Assembly (NCBI GenBank): GCA_023247815.1
Contig: JAHFFS010000003.1
Coordinates: 1 to 22,661 of the forward strand
Source: Candidatus Omnitrophota bacterium
GTDB lineage: Bacteria > Omnitrophota > Gorgyraeia > Zapsychrales > JANLHA01
Length of the DNA: 22,661 nucleotides
Direction of reading: 5' to 3'
Shown in pieces: positions 7,290-15,208 of the stretch; position 1 is the stretch's first letter, and each line of letters begins with the position of its first letter. A model generated the notes under the pieces. It was given only the letters and a program-made list of their open reading frames with translations. It did not search any database and had not been told where the DNA came from. The position numbers and the translations under genes are program-made.

Positions 7290-7892
7290 TTAGCCTTCCC
7301 CTGATTTGCGTCGAAAAAACTTTCGTAGCCCTCCTGACCAATTTTTTTTGCTTTTGTCATCCTGCTCATGACCCTTTTTTGATTTGCCTGGATCCGGCGG
7401 AACGACTTTCTTTTTAGTTTCTTTAGCTTCCGGCGCTGCCGAAGTGGAACTTTGAGTGGTCTCTACCGCTATCTCCGGGGTTAAATCCTTGGTCTTCTTG
7501 GCTGCCGAGGAGCGGGGTTTGCTGACAATCACTTCCGACTTCTCAGTCAATTCCAGATAAACCATCTGGGCATTGTCTCCTCGACGCAAAGACAACGGAA
7601 TGATGCGCGTATAACCGCCAACGCGATTTTTAAAACGCGGTGCTGTTTTATCAAACAACTCTTTGACCAATTGATGATCGCATAAAATGGCAAAAGCCCG
7701 TCGACGATGGATCAGACCGCCTTTTTTGCCCAAGGTGATGAGCTGATCAACCAGTTTGCGCGCTTCCTTGGCCTTGGCCTTCGTCGTACAGATCCGCTGC
7801 TCAAACAAAGTGGCCTTGGCCATGTCACGCATGGTGGCCTTGCGCAAACTGCGATTTCTTGATAAACGATTCCCGGCAATACGATGTCTCAT
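7290..7892 (-). CDS. rplQ: 50S ribosomal protein L17 with C-terminal extension
   Basis: Residues 1 to about 117 are a normal L17, starting MRHRIAGNRLSRN and ending near YLELTE. L17 sits on the 50S surface near the tunnel exit. A further 83 or so residues are rich in Lys, Ser, Thr, Glu and Pro and end in a basic FFRRKSGEG segment; they look disordered and are not part of the usual fold. AAGGAAGAG precedes the ATG by a few bases. The gene is the last of the alpha-operon order rpsM-rpsK-rpsD-rpoA-rplQ, and its stop is 1 nt from the aminotransferase start, which suggests coupling. Confidence 0.95.
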   Translation of the reverse strand: MRHRIAGNRLSRNRSLRKATMRDMAKATLFEQRICTTKAKAKEARKLVDQLITLGKKGGLIHRRRAFAILCDHQLVKELFDKTAPRFKNRVGGYTRIIPLSLRRGDNAQMVYLELTEKSEVIVSKPRSSAAKKTKDLTPEIAVETTQSSTSAAPEAKETKKKVVPPDPGKSKKGHEQDDKSKKNWSGGLRKFFRRKSGEG

Positions 7893-7903
7893 TTTTCTCT
7901 TCC

Positions 7904-8917
7904 TTAATTGCTGCTAACGACTTCTTCATCCACGCGTTTTAATTTTTTTGGATCGATTTTCATTCCTAAATGCAGTCCCATGATCTTCAAAAGATCATTG
8001 ATTTCCGTCAAAGACTTCTTGCCGAAATTACGAAAACCCAAAAGTTCCGACTCGGTCTTTCGAACGAGCTCGGCAATCGATTTGATGTTCGCGTCTTTCA
8101 AACAATTGGCGCTACGGACGGAAAGTTCAAGTTCCGAGATAGGAAGACGGAGTTTCTCATACTGCGATTTCTCTTCTTCTGATATTTCCTCTTCTTCTTC
8201 CTCTTCCTCTGGAAGCTGTCCATAACTCACAAAGACATCCAAATGACGCTGCAGGATATTGGCCCCGTAAAGCAAGGCCTCTTTGGGAGCGATCCCGCCG
8301 TTGGTCCAAATTTCCAGAACCAATCGATCATAATCGGTGCGCTGACCAACCCGGGTATTCTCCACATAAAAATTGACCTTGGTGATCGGGGTAAAAATGG
8401 AATCAATCGCGATCGACCCGATCAAGGCGCCCTCTTTTTTGTTCTGCTCGGCCGGGACATACCCGCGACCGCGCGAAACTTCCAACTCCACGTTAAACAA
8501 CACGTCTTGAGTCAGGGTGGCAATATGATGGTCCCCATTCACGATTTCGATGGTTTCGTCACAGATGATGTCCTTGGCCTTGATTTCACCTTTTTTATGG
8601 GCCTTAATAAAGATCGTCTTCGGGACCTTGGAATGCGATCTGATGACCAATCCCTTGATGTTGAGAATGATATCGGTGATCGATTCGACAACCCCCGCGA
8701 CCGTCGAGAATTCATGCTGAACGCCATCAATCTTGATTGAGGTAACGGCACTTCCTTCTATGGACGACAAAAGGATCCGGCGCAAAGAATTGCCCAGGGT
8801 TGTTCCATACCCTCGTTCAAAAGGCTCCGCCATAAAACAGCCATAACGGGGCGTGTATTTCTTCTCGTCGCAATCTAACCGTTTGGGCATTTGAAAATCT
8901 CGCCATTTCACTCCCAT
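7904..8917 (-). CDS. rpoA: DNA-directed RNA polymerase subunit alpha
   Basis: A 337-residue alpha subunit. The N-terminal domain (about 20-232) carries the dimerisation and beta/beta' docking elements, including the GYGTTLGNSLRRILLSS signature near residue 36. The linker holds eight consecutive glutamates (237-244) followed by more acidic residues. The C-terminal domain (about 260-320, with the LSVRSANCL and FGKKSL elements) binds UP-element DNA and activators. The sequence is full length with both domains intact. GAGGAGGAA upstream is a strong ribosome-binding site. It is placed between rpsD and rplQ as in most bacteria. Confidence 0.97.
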   Translation of the reverse strand: MGVKWRDFQMPKRLDCDEKKYTPRYGCFMAEPFERGYGTTLGNSLRRILLSSIEGSAVTSIKIDGVQHEFSTVAGVVESITDIILNIKGLVIRSHSKVPKTIFIKAHKKGEIKAKDIICDETIEIVNGDHHIATLTQDVLFNVELEVSRGRGYVPAEQNKKEGALIGSIAIDSIFTPITKVNFYVENTRVGQRTDYDRLVLEIWTNGGIAPKEALLYGANILQRHLDVFVSYGQLPEEEEEEEEISEEEKSQYEKLRLPISELELSVRSANCLKDANIKSIAELVRKTESELLGFRNFGKKSLTEINDLLKIMGLHLGMKIDPKKLKRVDEEVVSSN

Positions 8918-8960
8918 AGAATCTTCCTCCTCATTGATTGGATAATAAAATTTGAAAATC

Positions 8961-9578
8961 TTATTTCGAATAAAGTTCGATGATCATCTGCTCATTGATC
9001 GGGAAATGAATATCTTCCCGTTCCGGCATACGGACCACTTTCCCACGAACATGACCTTCATCAACATTCAACCAACCAGGAATCGTTAATTCACTGCGGT
9101 CATGATTGAATTCCAGGTTCTTCTTAATGTATTTCTTGACGTGGTCTTTTTCTTTGAGGGCTATCTCATCGCCGGGTTTGACCAGATACGAAGGGATATT
9201 GACTTTGCGGCCATTGACACACACCAATCCATGACCGACAATTTGTCTGGCCTGCGGACGGGTGATCGCGAATCCTAAAGAATAAACAACATTGTCCAGA
9301 CGACGCTCCAACAATTGCAGCAAAACGGTCCCGGTGATCCCTTTGGATCGTGTCGCCATTTCATAATAGCGTCGGAACTGCCGTTCCAAGATGCCATAGA
9401 GACGTTTGACTTTCTGTTTCTCCCGAAGCTGAACTCCATAGTTTGAAAGTTTGATCCGACGGGCGCCATGGTCACCCGGAGGATTGATCCGCCGCTCAAC
9501 ACAGTTTTTTCGCCGAGAAAAAAGTTCAATTCCTTCACGTCGTGACAATCGCCATTTGGGGCCGGTATATCTTGCCAT
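8961..9578 (-). CDS. rpsD: 30S ribosomal protein S4 (zinc-less form)
   Basis: A 205-residue S4, which binds the 16S 5' domain early in assembly and lines the mRNA entry site. The N-terminus MARYTGPKWRLSRREG lacks the four cysteines of the zinc-binding form, so this is the C-minus type. The S4 RNA-binding domain spans about residues 93-155 (RRLDNVVYSLGF through the VNGRKVN loop). AAAGGAG precedes the ATG with good spacing. In E. coli S4 represses the alpha operon; I see no such site here that I can identify with confidence. Confidence 0.97.
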   Translation of the reverse strand: MARYTGPKWRLSRREGIELFSRRKNCVERRINPPGDHGARRIKLSNYGVQLREKQKVKRLYGILERQFRRYYEMATRSKGITGTVLLQLLERRLDNVVYSLGFAITRPQARQIVGHGLVCVNGRKVNIPSYLVKPGDEIALKEKDHVKKYIKKNLEFNHDRSELTIPGWLNVDEGHVRGKVVRMPEREDIHFPINEQMIIELYSK

Positions 9579-9591
9579 ATGAGATCTCCTT

Positions 9592-10017
9592 TTAAACCCT
9601 TCGTTTCTTTCGAGCGCGACAGCCGTTATGAGGAATCGGTGTCACATCTTTGATGGACATGACATTCAACCCTGCCGCCTGAATCGCGCGGATCGCGGAT
9701 TCTCTTCCTGAACCAGGCCCTTTCACTCTAACATCCACTGTTTGCAATCCAAGTTCCTTGGCCTCTTTGGCCGCGGCTGACGCTGCCACTTGAGCGGCAA
9801 AAGGCGTAGATTTTTTGGAACCGCTGAAACCAACACAACCCGGCGACGACCAAGAAATGACATGCCCCTGCCGGTCCGTGATGCTGATCAAAGTATTATT
9901 GAATGACGCTTGGATCATGACGATTCCCGACGTCACCCCATGCAGGGATTTTCTTTTTGACTTTTTTTCTTTACGGACTACGACTTTATCTTTATCCTGC
10001 GCTTGTTCATTGGCCAT
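9592..10017 (-). CDS. rpsK: 30S ribosomal protein S11
   Basis: A 141-residue S11, a platform protein next to the mRNA 3' end and the Shine-Dalgarno helix. The core from about residue 26 (GVTSGIVMIQASFNNTLISI) to the C-terminal PHNGCRARKKRRV is typical. The first 25 residues are a charged, lysine-rich leader slightly longer than usual. AGAGGAA, overlapping the rpsM stop codon, gives the ribosome-binding site, so rpsM and rpsK are probably coupled. Confidence 0.97.
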   Translation of the reverse strand: MANEQAQDKDKVVVRKEKKSKRKSLHGVTSGIVMIQASFNNTLISITDRQGHVISWSSPGCVGFSGSKKSTPFAAQVAASAAAKEAKELGLQTVDVRVKGPGSGRESAIRAIQAAGLNVMSIKDVTPIPHNGCRARKKRRV

Positions 10018-10027
10018 AATGTTTCCT

Positions 10028-10411
10028 CTATGCTGTTGGTAGAGTTTTTATTTTCGCGCCGACGGTGGCTTTTTTGCCTTTCCTCGTGCGGGCGTTGGTC
10101 CTGGTCCGTTGTCCTCTGACCGGCAGCCCCTTACGATGGCGCAGCCCCCGATAGGTCCCGATGTCCATATGCCGTCGCACGTTCTGCGTGACCTCTCGAC
10201 GTAAATCACCCTCAATGCGATATTGGCTTTGGATGATCGACGTGATTTTTGCGATTTCAGCTTCGCTCAAATCTTTCGCTCTTTTATTAGGGTCCACTTT
10301 CGCTTCTTCTAAAATCATGCGCGAGCGATACCGACCAATCCCGTAGATATAGGGAAGTGCCGCTTCAATCCTCTTCTCTCGAGGAATATCCATACCTAAA
10401 ATTCTTGGCAT
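10028..10411 (-). CDS. rpsM: 30S ribosomal protein S13
   Basis: A 127-residue S13 of the 30S head, forming bridges to the 50S and contacting P-site tRNA through its basic tail. The N-terminal MPRILGMDIPREKRIE and the later RHRKGLPVRGQRTRTNARTR run are diagnostic. I chose ATG 10411 rather than the in-frame ATG at 10444: the shorter form matches the family N-terminus and has AGAGGA upstream. It follows rpmJ by 50 nt and precedes rpsK by 10 nt. Confidence 0.96.
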   Translation of the reverse strand: MPRILGMDIPREKRIEAALPYIYGIGRYRSRMILEEAKVDPNKRAKDLSEAEIAKITSIIQSQYRIEGDLRREVTQNVRRHMDIGTYRGLRHRKGLPVRGQRTRTNARTRKGKKATVGAKIKTLPTA

Positions 10412-10461
10412 TCTTTTGGTCCTCTCATTAAGCCGGAAACGCACAAAACCGTTTCCCGCTT

Positions 10462-10575
10462 CTATCCTTGACGTTGTTTGTGTTTGGGATTATCGCAAAT
10501 CACCCGCACCACATTATTCCGCCGGACGATGCGGCATTTGCCGCAAATTCTTTTAACAGACGATTTGACTTTCAT
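10462..10575 (-). CDS. rpmJ: 50S ribosomal protein L36 (zinc-ribbon form)
   Basis: A 37-residue protein, M-K-V-K-S-S-V-K-R-I-C and so on, with C11, C14, C27 and H32 forming the CCCH zinc site of standard L36. The small, highly basic protein helps lock 23S rRNA below the peptidyl transferase region. Its ATG shares one base with the infA stop (TAATG), implying coupled translation. The stop TAG is at 10462-10464. Position between infA and rpsM is the common bacterial order. Confidence 0.95.
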   Translation of the reverse strand: MKVKSSVKRICGKCRIVRRNNVVRVICDNPKHKQRQG

Positions 10576-10796
10576 TAAATTTTGTTCCTAAAAGTAATTC
10601 TTCCTCGGGTTAAATCGTAAGGAGACAGTTCAACTTTCACGGCGTCTCCCGGTAAAATTCGAATGAAGTGCATCCTGATCTTCCCAGAAACATGAGCGGT
10701 GATCTCATGCCCGTTTTCAAGTCGCACTCGAAATTGGGCATTGGGAAGAGCCTCACTCACAACCCCTTCGACTTCAATCAAATCTTCTTTTGCCAT
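10575..10796 (-). CDS. infA: Translation initiation factor IF-1
   Basis: A 73-residue single OB-fold (S1-like) protein, the normal length. It begins MAKEDLIEVEGVV and ends DLTRGRITFRNKI, both diagnostic. IF-1 occupies the 30S A site during initiation with IF-2 and IF-3. It lies 32 nt downstream of map and its stop overlaps the rpmJ start by one base. Confidence 0.97.
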   Translation of the reverse strand: MAKEDLIEVEGVVSEALPNAQFRVRLENGHEITAHVSGKIRMHFIRILPGDAVKVELSPYDLTRGRITFRNKI

Positions 10797-10828
10797 AATT
10801 TCTGACTGACCTGCCGCGTTCTCTAATT

Positions 10829-11599
10829 TTAGATACTTCCGTTTTCGGTTAAAATCTCCGGACCATTGGCTGCCACCGCGATCGTATGTTCAAAATGCGC
10901 CGAATGCTGACCGTCTGCCGTCTCAACTGTCCAACCATCTGCTAAAATCTTGGTCTGCCAGGTCCCCAAATTCACCATCGGCTCAATGGCAAAAACCATT
11001 CCTTCCTTCAAGACCGGGCCCCGATGGGGAAGACCAAAGTTAGGGATCTCCGGTGGTTCGTGCAATTTCTGTCCTATGCCGTGTCCGACAAAATCCCGAA
11101 CGACCGACAATCCCTGAGCTTCAACATGACCTTGGACCGCCGCCGAGATGTCCGACAAATGATTTCCGACCTTGGCTTGGGCGATTCCCTTGTAAAGAGC
11201 GGCACGCGTGACCTCTAAAAGCCTCTGCAGTTTGGGTTTGATCTTTCCTATCCCTACCGTTACCGCCGTATCGGAATAATATTTTTGGTAAATGATTCCG
11301 ATATCAATGCTGACCAAATCACCTTCCAAAATCAACCGTGGGCCTGGCACGCCATGGACCACCTGTTGATTCACGGAAACACAAACCGCGCCCGGAAAGC
11401 CCCGATACCCCTTGAAAGCGGCCTCAACCCCATGGCTTTCAATCAAATTCATCGCCACATCATCAATCGCTTGGGTCGTCATTCCTGATTTTAAAGAACA
11501 CGTCAACTCTCTGATGATTGACGATAAAATCTTTCCGGCCTTACGAAGAACCTCTATTTCTTGAACCGTTTTTATGCTGATCAGGGATTCGGTTTTCAT
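10829..11599 (-). CDS. map: Type I methionine aminopeptidase
   Basis: A 256-residue cytosolic enzyme that removes the initiator methionine. The five metal ligands are D99, D110, H173, E206 and E237, with H82 in VHGVPG as the substrate-side histidine; all are present. There is no N-terminal zinc-finger extension, so it is type Ia. I used ATG 11599 with a weak GAAGAG upstream; a GTG two codons earlier is possible. Either start lies inside adk, giving an overlap of 59-65 nt, unusually long for this pair. The order secY-adk-map-infA is standard. Confidence 0.95.
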   Translation of the reverse strand: MKTESLISIKTVQEIEVLRKAGKILSSIIRELTCSLKSGMTTQAIDDVAMNLIESHGVEAAFKGYRGFPGAVCVSVNQQVVHGVPGPRLILEGDLVSIDIGIIYQKYYSDTAVTVGIGKIKPKLQRLLEVTRAALYKGIAQAKVGNHLSDISAAVQGHVEAQGLSVVRDFVGHGIGQKLHEPPEIPNFGLPHRGPVLKEGMVFAIEPMVNLGTWQTKILADGWTVETADGQHSAHFEHTIAVAANGPEILTENGSI

Positions 11600-12239
11600 G
11601 CACACTCTTCATCAAAATGTTCAATACATCCTGAGAATCTTTATCGCCATCAACTCTGAGCAAACGATCCTGAGCTTCGTAATAGGCAATGATGGGTGCG
11701 GTCTTTTTTAAATAAACTTCTAAACGTTTTCTGATCGTCGCTTCTTTATCATCCGGCCGCTGGTCAACCGTTCCGCCGCATTCATCGCATTTGCGCGCCA
11801 CACGCGGTGGTTTGTTTTTAATATGAAAAATCGCCCCACACTTCTGACAAACTCTTCGTCCGGTCAAACGCATGATGATCACCGCTTCACTGCTTTCCAT
11901 ATAAAGCGCGTAATCCAATGGCTGAGCAATCTTGCTTAAAATCTTATCCAGCTCTTTGGCCTGCTCAACCGTCCTCGGAAAGCCATCCAAAAGATATCCC
12001 GCCGTGCTCTTCTTATGCTGATTGAGCTTATTTTCAATGATCTGAATCACGATCTGGTCGGGAACCAATTCTCCCGAATCAACAAAGCTTTTCACCTTTT
12101 TCCCGAGCGTGGAAGCGCTTTGCATCTCGTCTCTTAAAATATCACCCGTGGAAATATGCAACGTCCCAAATTTCTCTCTGATGAGGTGAGCGATCGTTCC
12201 CTTCCCAGCCCCAGGCGGCCCTAATAGAACAAGTCTCAT
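11541..12239 (-). CDS. adk: Adenylate kinase, zinc-binding long form
   Basis: A 232-residue enzyme converting ATP plus AMP to 2 ADP. The P-loop G7-PPGAGKG-T15, the DGFPR segment (85-89) and RLTGRR (124-129) are intact. The LID domain carries C131, C134, C151 and C154, the four-cysteine zinc site of many Gram-positive and thermophile enzymes. The last 15-20 residues (polar, with RNRGSS end) exceed the normal fold; they are encoded in the stretch that overlaps map. The ATG overlaps the secY stop by 4 nt. Confidence 0.96.
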   Translation of the reverse strand: MRLVLLGPPGAGKGTIAHLIREKFGTLHISTGDILRDEMQSASTLGKKVKSFVDSGELVPDQIVIQIIENKLNQHKKSTAGYLLDGFPRTVEQAKELDKILSKIAQPLDYALYMESSEAVIIMRLTGRRVCQKCGAIFHIKNKPPRVARKCDECGGTVDQRPDDKEATIRKRLEVYLKKTAPIIAYYEAQDRLLRVDGDKDSQDVLNILMKSVHENRIPDQHKNGSRNRGSS

Positions 12240-13579
12240 CGTCTTCCCCGCAATTGTCCGGTCTTCATGAACCCCTCGTAATGACTCATCAAAAGATGCG
12301 ATTCAATCTGCTTCATGGTATCGAGCATGACCCCGACGGTGATCAAAATCCCGGTCCCGCCAAAAAAGGAAGCCACCAAATACGGCACCCGGAATGACGC
12401 CATAATCGCGTCCGGCATGACCGCGATCGTACAGATGAAAAGAGCTCCGGCTAACGTGATGCGCGTCAAAACAAAATCCAGATAATCCGCGGTTTGCGTT
12501 CCCGGCCGTACTCCCGGAATGAACCCCCCGTGTTTTTTCATGTTCTCGGCAACGTCGACGGGGTTAAAAACAATCGCTGTGTAAAAATAACAGAAAAATA
12601 CAATCAGCAGACCATAAAGCGAATAATATAAAAACGCTCCCCGGGACATGGCCGCGGCAAAATTCTGCAATCCCTGTTGTGGGATAAAACTGGCCACTGT
12701 TGCTGGAAATAAAAGGATCGACTGCGCGAAAATGATCGCGATGACACCGGAGGTGTCAACCTTCAACGGGATATAAGTGTTTTGACCCCCATAAACCTTG
12801 CGGCCGACGATCCGTCGAGCGTACTGGACAGGGATCTTCCGCTGGCCCTGAGAGATCATGGTGATGGCGATGATAACGCCAATCAAAAAACCAATCATGA
12901 TCACCAGCGTCAAGGGCTGCAGCTGCGCTCCCCCGACGGTCTTCGCAGAAAGCAGCAGCGAAAGCATTCTCGCCGCCTGCGGTGCCGACGAGATGATGCC
13001 AGCCGTTATGATCAACGAGATGCCATTGCCGATCCCGCGTTCTTGGATCTGCTCCCCTAACCACATCAAGAGCAGCGTTCCGCACGATAACGTCAGGACC
13101 GTGACAAAAATGAACTGCCAATCATTGGGATTCGCCACCACACTCTGCTCGCCCAACTTTTGTTGCTTAAGCCAAAGAGCGATAAAAAATGACTGAACAA
13201 GCGCTAAACCTAACGTTCCATAACGCGTATACTGATTGATCTTCTGATATCCGGCCTGACCTTCCTTGGCCAATTTCTCCAGGGCCGGAATGACCGCCGT
13301 CAACAATTGCAAGATGATGGAACTGGAAATATACGGCATGATCCCCAAACCAAAAACCGTCATCTTCTCAATCGCCCCGCCGGAAAACATGCTCATCATG
13401 CTAAACACCGTGGAGCCGCCGGAGCTCAACTTCTGAAAATAAGCGGCCAAAACCGCTCCATTAACACCCGGCGTGGGGATAAAACAACCGATTCGATAAA
13501 GAACAATAATCCCCAAGGTAAAAAGAATCTTCTTTTTTAACTCCGGGATTTTAAAACAATTCGCGAACGCGGAAAGCAT
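12236..13579 (-). CDS. secY: Preprotein translocase subunit SecY
   Basis: A 447-residue polytopic inner-membrane protein forming the protein-conducting channel with SecE and SecG. Hydrophobic segments consistent with the usual ten helices are visible. The start KIPELKKKILFTLG, the PGVNGA plug-side loop and the later cytoplasmic loop GGFIPGVRPG are characteristic. GAGGATT just before the ATG is the ribosome-binding site. The stop overlaps the adk start as ATGA. It would export the signal-bearing kinase protein encoded at the other end of the window. Confidence 0.97.
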   Translation of the reverse strand: MLSAFANCFKIPELKKKILFTLGIIVLYRIGCFIPTPGVNGAVLAAYFQKLSSGGSTVFSMMSMFSGGAIEKMTVFGLGIMPYISSSIILQLLTAVIPALEKLAKEGQAGYQKINQYTRYGTLGLALVQSFFIALWLKQQKLGEQSVVANPNDWQFIFVTVLTLSCGTLLLMWLGEQIQERGIGNGISLIITAGIISSAPQAARMLSLLLSAKTVGGAQLQPLTLVIMIGFLIGVIIAITMISQGQRKIPVQYARRIVGRKVYGGQNTYIPLKVDTSGVIAIIFAQSILLFPATVASFIPQQGLQNFAAAMSRGAFLYYSLYGLLIVFFCYFYTAIVFNPVDVAENMKKHGGFIPGVRPGTQTADYLDFVLTRITLAGALFICTIAVMPDAIMASFRVPYLVASFFGGTGILITVGVMLDTMKQIESHLLMSHYEGFMKTGQLRGRR

Positions 13580-13593
13580 AATCCTCGCAATGA

Positions 13594-14067
13594 TTAATCA
13601 GCGGACTTTGCTTCCTTCAAATTCTGCTGATCAATCTTTTGTACCTTTCCACCAGCTTTTTCAATCTTTTCAATCGCCGATTTTGAAAAACTATAGGCCT
13701 GAACCGTTAAAGCCTTTTTGAGTTCGCCATTCCCTAAAATTTTGTAAGGCTTAAAAATATTTTTAACCAACCCACTTTTCTTAAGGTCATGGGCGGTGAC
13801 CATGCCTTCTTTAAAACGCGCCAAATCTTCCACTTTCACGATCCGGTAAAGCAACGGACGATGGCTGTTGAATCCCAATTTGGGGATTCGACGGATCAAG
13901 GGGACCTGTCCCCCTTCGAGTGATCTTAAAATCCCTCGGCCCGATCGCGCCTTTTGCCCTTTATGTCCCTTGCCAGAGGTCTTTCCCAAACCTGAACCTC
14001 GGCCGCGGCCGACAATTCGTCGACGACGTTTTGCTCCTGGAGCCGGTTTCAATTCATGCAGTTGCAT
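13594..14067 (-). CDS. rplO: 50S ribosomal protein L15
   Basis: A 157-residue L15, a 23S-binding protein that reaches deep into the 50S. The N-terminal MQLHELKPAPGAKRRRR and the Gly/Arg/Lys-rich GSGLGKTSGKGHKGQKARSG tail are diagnostic; the C-terminal globular half ends SFSKSAIEKIEKAGG and a short polar tail. GGGGGAA upstream lies inside the end of rpsE. It directly follows rpsE with only 4 nt between, leaving no room for rpmD (L30), which normally sits there. Confidence 0.97.
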   Translation of the reverse strand: MQLHELKPAPGAKRRRRIVGRGRGSGLGKTSGKGHKGQKARSGRGILRSLEGGQVPLIRRIPKLGFNSHRPLLYRIVKVEDLARFKEGMVTAHDLKKSGLVKNIFKPYKILGNGELKKALTVQAYSFSKSAIEKIEKAGGKVQKIDQQNLKEAKSAD

Positions 14068-14071
14068 AAGT

Positions 14072-14770
14072 TTATATTCCCCCTAAACGATAGGTCTTTA
14101 ATCGGCTCAATCCATCCATGGTCGCCTTAACCACATTGATCGGATTGTTGGAACGATGGCACTTGGTCAAAATATTACGAATCCCGACCCCGTCACAGAC
14201 CGCCCGCACCGGACCCGCGGCGATAACACCGGTTCCGTCGGCAGCCGGCTTAAGGAGAACCTCAGCCCCACCACAAACACCGATGATCTCGTGGGGAATC
14301 GTGGTCCCTTTTAAGGAGATCCTGACCATTTGCTTTTTTGCCGAGTTCAACGATTTGCGGATCGCGATCGCCACTTCACCAGCTTTTTCTAAACTGTATC
14401 CTACGCGGCCTTTTCCATCGCCCACAACCGTCAACGCGCTGAACGACAATTTCTTACCGCCTTTGGTTACTTTGGTAACACGATTGATCGCTAATACTTT
14501 TTCAATGAATTCCGATTCTTCAATCTTTGGTAAAGCCCGCGCCTTTTTGACCTTCAAGCGCTGCGCCAAACGACCTTTTTCTTTACTTGCTTCCGTCTCC
14601 TCTTCTTCCTCGACAGCCTCTTCCTCAACTTCCTCAACCTTGATCGGTTTCGTTTTGGCGGCATGCTTCGCTATTTCAGCTTCGTCCGCGCTTGGCTGAT
14701 CCCCGGGAAGCGATTCGTCCGATTTTTCTATCGGCTGATCATTGAATTCTTGCTTTTCTTCTAGATTCAT
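14072..14770 (-). CDS. rpsE: 30S ribosomal protein S5 with acidic N-terminal extension
   Basis: A 232-residue protein. The S5 fold begins near residue 83 (SEFIEKVLAINRVTKVTKGG) with the double-stranded-RNA-binding-like domain, followed by the C-terminal domain ending KTYRLGGI. S5 contributes to decoding accuracy and mRNA unwinding at the entry channel. The first 80 or so residues are an extra Glu/Asp/Lys-rich, probably disordered segment with a run of glutamates near residues 46-58, absent from the roughly 166-residue E. coli protein. AAGGA precedes this ATG with good spacing, so the long form is likely real. No alternative ATG lies at the core boundary. Confidence 0.95.
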   Translation of the reverse strand: MNLEEKQEFNDQPIEKSDESLPGDQPSADEAEIAKHAAKTKPIKVEEVEEEAVEEEEETEASKEKGRLAQRLKVKKARALPKIEESEFIEKVLAINRVTKVTKGGKKLSFSALTVVGDGKGRVGYSLEKAGEVAIAIRKSLNSAKKQMVRISLKGTTIPHEIIGVCGGAEVLLKPAADGTGVIAAGPVRAVCDGVGIRNILTKCHRSNNPINVVKATMDGLSRLKTYRLGGI

Positions 14771-14787
14771 ATTTTTTTCCTTAAATG

Positions 14788-14826
14788 GGCGTCTGATTTA
14801 ACATCAAAATTGTCGCATCAGCCGCC
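14788..14826. promoter_or_regulatory. Hairpin in the rplR-rpsE gap
   Basis: GGCGTCTGAT (14788-14797) and ATCAGCCGCC (14817-14826) pair over 9 of 10 bases around a 19-nt loop. It fills most of the 62-nt rplR-rpsE spacer and ends just before the rpsE ribosome-binding site. There is no T-tract after it. It could be an RNA regulatory or processing element; function is unknown. Confidence 0.35.
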
Positions 14827-14832
14827 ACGAAT

Positions 14833-15204
14833 TTAAAATTCTAAACCATTTTCTCGAGCAGCCTCGGCAAAAGCCTTAACACGCCCATGATAAAGATAAC
14901 CGCCCCGATCAAAACAAACTTTTTTGATCCCTTTTTTCTTGGCCTCGACGGCGAAAAACGCTCCCAACACTTTGGCGCCTTCAAGATTGCCTCCGCTTTT
15001 GATTTTTGCCTTCAAACTCTTATCAAGCGTTGACGCTCCCATCAAAACCTTGGCCTGGGTATCATCGACAAGCTGCGCGTAAAGATTATTCAAACTTCGA
15101 TGGACGCAAAGACGCGGCTGTTCAGTGCTGCCCATGACCTTTTTACGAATGCGTTTGTGACGCGCATTGCGTTTTACTTCTCTCATTTGTGCCATTTCGA
15201 TCAT
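14833..15204 (-). CDS. rplR: 50S ribosomal protein L18
   Basis: A protein of up to 123 residues that binds 5S rRNA together with L5 in the central protuberance. RHKRIRKKVMGSTEQPRLCVHRS and the ending FDRGGYLYHGRVKAFAEAARENG are typical. Three near-consecutive ATGs (15204, 15195, 15186) compete and none has a good ribosome-binding site; I kept the first because it lies only 4 nt after the rplF stop, where termination-reinitiation is likely. Confidence 0.94.
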   Translation of the reverse strand: MIEMAQMREVKRNARHKRIRKKVMGSTEQPRLCVHRSLNNLYAQLVDDTQAKVLMGASTLDKSLKAKIKSGGNLEGAKVLGAFFAVEAKKKGIKKVCFDRGGYLYHGRVKAFAEAARENGLEF

Positions 15205-15208
15205 ATTT

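Noticed and set aside
7289..7369. 27-residue N-terminal extension of the aminotransferase
   Set aside because: It overlaps the L17 C-terminal coding region, and ATG 7288 has a better ribosome-binding site and fits family length.
10412..10444. 11-residue extension of S13
   Set aside because: MPRILG at ATG 10411 is the family start and has AGAGGA upstream.
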